Source of the DNA: Hyaloperonospora brassicae
Taxonomy: Eukaryota > Oomycota > Peronosporomycetes > Peronosporales > Peronosporaceae
Direction of reading: 5' to 3'
Length of the DNA: 37,825 nt
Assembly: GCA_947650285.1 (NCBI GenBank)
Contig: CANTFL010001095.1
Location: 1 to 37,825 of the forward strand
Positions within the stretch are counted from its first letter, which is position 1. Every line of letters begins with the position of its first letter. The notes under the pieces were generated by a model that saw only the letters and a list, made by a program, of their open reading frames with translations, had not been told where the DNA came from and did no database searches. A program made the translations under genes and the position numbers. Of the stretch, positions 33,770 through 37,825 are shown piece by piece.

Positions 33770-36700
33770 CAGTGAGTTTTAAGGCTCATTGCACAGCTCT
33801 AAGCTACCACTCCACCATACCTTTGTATACTTACAGAAAATTGGTGTAGCATGAAAGCAAATGGGCTAGCGCCCTGCTTCAACATACATTTGCATGTGGT
33901 GCGTAACAATGAATTTCCCATCGCACATATCAAATCATATGTTTTCATATTTTTCAAATCAAAGCGGCTTTAATTTTACATAAGCAAAGAAATTCCGACA
34001 TTGCATTGTGGTATATGAATTGCTGCATTTCCATTAATTCTAATAGCTTTCCTCGATTGTTACGCTATAGTAGTCTATTCAGAAATCTTCTCGACAATTG
34101 CTCCACAATCCACCCTGTCTAGTCGTTCTTATTTTGACAGAGCTTGCTACCAGTACCTTTCCAGCACTTTTATCGACAAGATAAAGCAGTGACTACGTTT
34201 TGCAGTCTGTAATAGGGCTACATCGATCAATAAATAATCGACTTCGTCTTGTGAAGTTATGCTGGAATCGAATGTACCGATTATTTTCGAACTCGCCGTT
34301 CTCATATTTTTAGAACTCCATCATCGAATATGAGGACATGATTGACCATCTAATCAATCTATCTTTTAGCATTGACTTAACACCAGCCACGTCAGATTTA
34401 AAATGTATACCTAAATATGCTCAATCTCTTGTCACTAGCGCGGTGTAGCACACTATTTATTCGTGCAGCAGCTCCTTTTCGCTATTAATTTCATACTTGA
34501 GCTTGTAATCTCTCAGTTAGCCGACGATGTACTTTACTATCTAAGCAATTCTTCATATTCCTACATTAGCGCCGCTAAGACTTCACATACATTCCTTTCT
34601 ATTTAAATTTTAGGAACGGCTTTCCGTATCAAACCTAAATATTAATGTCGAAGAAGTATGTTTTTTGGCTTAAGCTAATCCTGAGTTCAATCAGATCTTA
34701 GTTTGACCTTTCTTGTTTAGGTCGACAGGGTAGCGTGTTACCTATCGCACCGTTCCGTCTGTATCCCTCGATCGCACGTAGTCTACACTGGTTGACCCAT
34801 TTATACTACCGTCGATCTGATTGAAATGCAGTTAACATCTACCTGTTTATGTAAGATTCAGTTTAATAGACAACGACACCGTCCAAACTGCCAATGAATT
34901 CAATCAAGATACTGCAATAATTCCGGATTACAACATTGTATTGCTTTGCATGCCAGGTACTCGGATACGGGGTAATAACGAGCGCCATAAAGCTCTTTAT
35001 GTGTGCCCCCATACCAATTATCATGAGCAAAGAGCTTAGGCGATCTACCAAACAAATCTTCATGTGCTATCGTACGAGTAATAACTCAATAGATTTACTT
35101 CTCGCATACTGTAGCAGCTTTATTTCTTCTCATCAAGAGACTTCCACTTCGTTGTCGGCACGCGTGTATCGGCAAAGGAGGACCGTCTTCTAAAATTCGG
35201 TGAAAGTTCATTTGTGATGCATTCACCGCCTCAATAAATATCAATTGTGGTCGACCTTTCTGGATTGCCGCCTTTACATCTAGTCTGAATTCATTATTAC
35301 ATAAAACACATGTTCGGCCAGGCGTTAATCTATTTGTAGCGCGTTTTGAAGTAAACGGTGTACGCAGCCTCCATAAATAACTATCGAAAACGATGACTGT
35401 TGATGTCGTCTTTGCCCGCTCTGTCATCTCGATAACCCATCGACACCTTTCATTTTAAAGGAAAACAGCCAAAAAATTGTCGGGTTTTAATAGCGTCTCG
35501 CTAATCAATATCTGCGGTACACCATCGGCCGTGTATGACGATTCCCTTGCGATTATTTATACAAAGTGTGGAATCGTTCATCATAATATGTATCACTACT
35601 AGCAGAGAATCCCAAGATGAGGTGGAAGGGCGAACAATTCTCGCAGATTACATACCTTTTACCATGATCAAACAGCGTATCTCAGTATTTGAAACGACCG
35701 GTCGCACGTGCTGCGCGGTCAATGCCACGCCAGCTACATCTATGTCATATAATCACACTGCATTGAAGGTGGTAGTGCGTTGCCCTTTACGATAAGCAAA
35801 CGACGACGCGTCTAAATGACCGATGGAGAAATCTGTATAATCTATATTTAGTTTTGGTTTAATTGCCTGCTTCATCAAAATCGATCGTCATTCCTTTGAT
35901 GGACAGAAATAGCTCCCGCGACAGCCATCTACTGTTTTATGTCTTCAGCAAACATATCGCCTTCCACCTCGTAGTAGATTCTGCTTCCCCCAATGACACT
36001 TACTATTTCGCTATTGGCACTTGTGCCATTGTCCGGCGTTTTGTCCAGCTCATTATTCTGCTGACATTGTGATGTTATTGTCCTGTCAATCAATCGTGGT
36101 TCTCACTTATTGTCATCATTTGTTTTGCTCGGCTTCTATTTGGCTTGGTCGCTTTTGTGGCCTTCTTCTTCTCCTTGCACTTTTGGGCTGTTATTTTTCG
36201 TCTCTAACAACGAGTAACCGAAATATTGCACGGGGAAAACCTCTTTAATACCTTCCAACTTCTCGTGTGCTCCGGATCCTCATGCAATTCCTTACCTCTG
36301 CAGTTTTATTTCTCCGATCGCACCATCTTTGGGGCAAGGCTAATTTGCGTGTGTGTTACATACGTCGATCCTTCCATGAGTGCCGAGGTGCGTCATCAGT
36401 TGGGTCAGTATACCCATAAACGGTGGCTTCGTACGCCAGCGTCTGTCGTTCCTTTTGCGTGTGATACAGCTTTATAATCGACACGAATATTAACTATCCT
36501 TATAATATTACTTATTTCTTACATTCACAACATATGCACTTGTGGCAGGACGACTTCTCGATTGCTCAATTTTACTAAGCTTATACTAATTCTTCTTTTA
36601 AATTATTGTTGTCCCATTCGTAATATTGTTGGGCCTTTCGTAATCCACATTCTAGCCTTGTGCTCATCGAAATTGATCGTTACCGATGTCTAATCTCCAA

Positions 36701-37825
36701 AGTAGACCATAAGATGTTGATCTTATACGAGGATTAGCACGTATTCAGTCCCATGCGTCGAGCGCCATCCGCTATATGTATCTTTGCTACACCCAGCATT
36801 CAATTTAAACCTACCGCAACATCAAGTCGAACCTTAGAAGTTGCCATTAAAACAATGCCGTAAATTATTTCGTGTCTATTTTGACCTTGAAAAATACGCA
36901 GTACGAATTTCTATACTAGAGATTCTAGTGGCATTATTTCGAAATTATTAATTCTATAGTAATGGACCAACTAACTCCGACCCTGATGCAATCTTCATAT
37001 TTAGCGTTATTACTAATAAACTTGACCTACACCACAAAGTATGGTGTCGATGGTAGAACTTTTGGCGAATGATAAAAGCTTCTGTGTATGTATTTTGCAC
37101 GCAGTCTTCGCCTACTTAAAGCACTTTTTCTGGCCTCAAAACTTATTAGCCTGGCCAACCACTGAGCACTCAATTTACCTTCAAGTTTGGTCGGTCAATA
37201 TATTGCTATCGGTCTAAATTTCAAGCTCTTCGTTTGATGTACTTAATTTACGCATGAAGAATTATAAGGTTCTACACTTCACCCTTCTGCTTTCGCTATC
37301 TATTTTGCTCCTCTCTACGTATTCATAAGATAATGAAGCACTCGGTTCATAACAAGATCCTATCGGGCGAGCGTCTTGTCTTATATGATATCCTCTTTCT
37401 TAGTAAGTGCCCTGGCGTGATTACCTGGTATACACGAGTATGGAATTATAACGTGAAACATCTCGATCGATGATCCTTTTTATGCGGTTCCCGCATGCAT
37501 GGTATACAAATAAAACCTATCGACAAGTGATATTCGCTCTAACACTTAAATCACATAAGTTGTTTCCATTTCCCCCCAGATCGTTATGGCTGACCATTAC
37601 ACAGTGCAATTTTACAAGGTGCAATCGCATAATCACCATAGTCGATCCGTTTTACACGACTAGACGGATTAGTTGATGGCTTGAGACGTGGTTTCGTCGC
37701 CGTATAGACTGCCCGTTGATCTTTTCCGCGTAACGTCAACTGGACTTGACTCCAATTCCGCGCTCGAGATCTAGATGAAGATTTCATAGGATAACCGAAG
37801 GTCCATGGAAAAACGCACTACCCGA
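33770..37825. other. AT-rich right flank, no supportable gene
   Basis: Frames here stay at or below about 110 codons. The best-looking are 35095-35427 (-, ATG start, 110 codons, with CVLCNNEFRLDVKAAIQKG) and 36226-36477 (+, from a TTG). Composition at about 35.1-36.5 kb is somewhat less AT-rich than around it, which could mean a decayed gene, but no family is recognisable. A fragment at about 36818-36844 resembles part of the LTR-like block at 33356-33389. Confidence 0.45.

Noticed and set aside
35095..36477. Cluster of frames that might be a decayed gene
   Set aside because: All are at chance length, lie on different strands and frames, and show no family motif.

Overview
The window looks like nuclear DNA of a eukaryote with short introns, most likely an oomycete (Phytophthora or downy-mildew type). 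The evidence is spliced genes for a CCT chaperonin subunit, a PTC7-type phosphatase and a bacterial-type ribosomal protein L20, seven introns of 75-103 nt that all fall in phase 0 with GT-AG ends, and what looks like a decayed Mutator-like (MULE) transposon. The oomycete assignment is an inference from this combination; I cannot name a species.

Layout. About 1-8.2 kb is AT-rich and gene-free, with one 38-nt tandem duplication near 2.4 kb. About 8.2-11 kb is more mixed in composition and holds only broken or chance-length open frames. About 11-17 kb is a compact GC-richer gene island. In order it holds: a small membrane-protein gene (+, 11197-11589); a PP2C/PTC7-like phosphatase (-, four exons, 11995-13216); a bL20m ribosomal protein (+, two exons, 13376-13821); an unrecognised, probably broken minus-strand coding-like stretch (13979-14902); and CCT7, the chaperonin eta subunit (-, three exons, 14988-16902). 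The phosphatase and bL20m genes diverge from a 159-nt promoter that carries oppositely oriented CCAAT boxes.

Just upstream of CCT7, at 17.1-18.33 kb, is an element of about 1.2 kb. It has long terminal inverted repeats (about 170-180 nt), a possible diverged 9-bp target-site duplication, and an interior with out-of-frame pieces that resemble the FAR1-type DNA-binding N-terminus of MULE transposases. I consider this the best find in the window.

About 18.4-32.7 kb is a long AT-rich gene desert. A small GC-richer patch at 32.7-33.8 kb holds a minisatellite (about nine copies of a 20-nt unit) next to an LTR-like sequence that reads on the minus strand. The rest, to 37.8 kb, is again AT-rich with no gene I can support. 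Open frames in the deserts reach only about 110 codons, which is roughly what chance gives at this base composition.

The island genes are housekeeping: cytosolic protein folding (CCT7), organelle translation (bL20m) and a probable mitochondrial phosphatase (PTC7). The last two share a promoter and may both serve mitochondria. I found no CRISPR array, tRNA, rRNA, secreted-effector gene or other clearly novel system.
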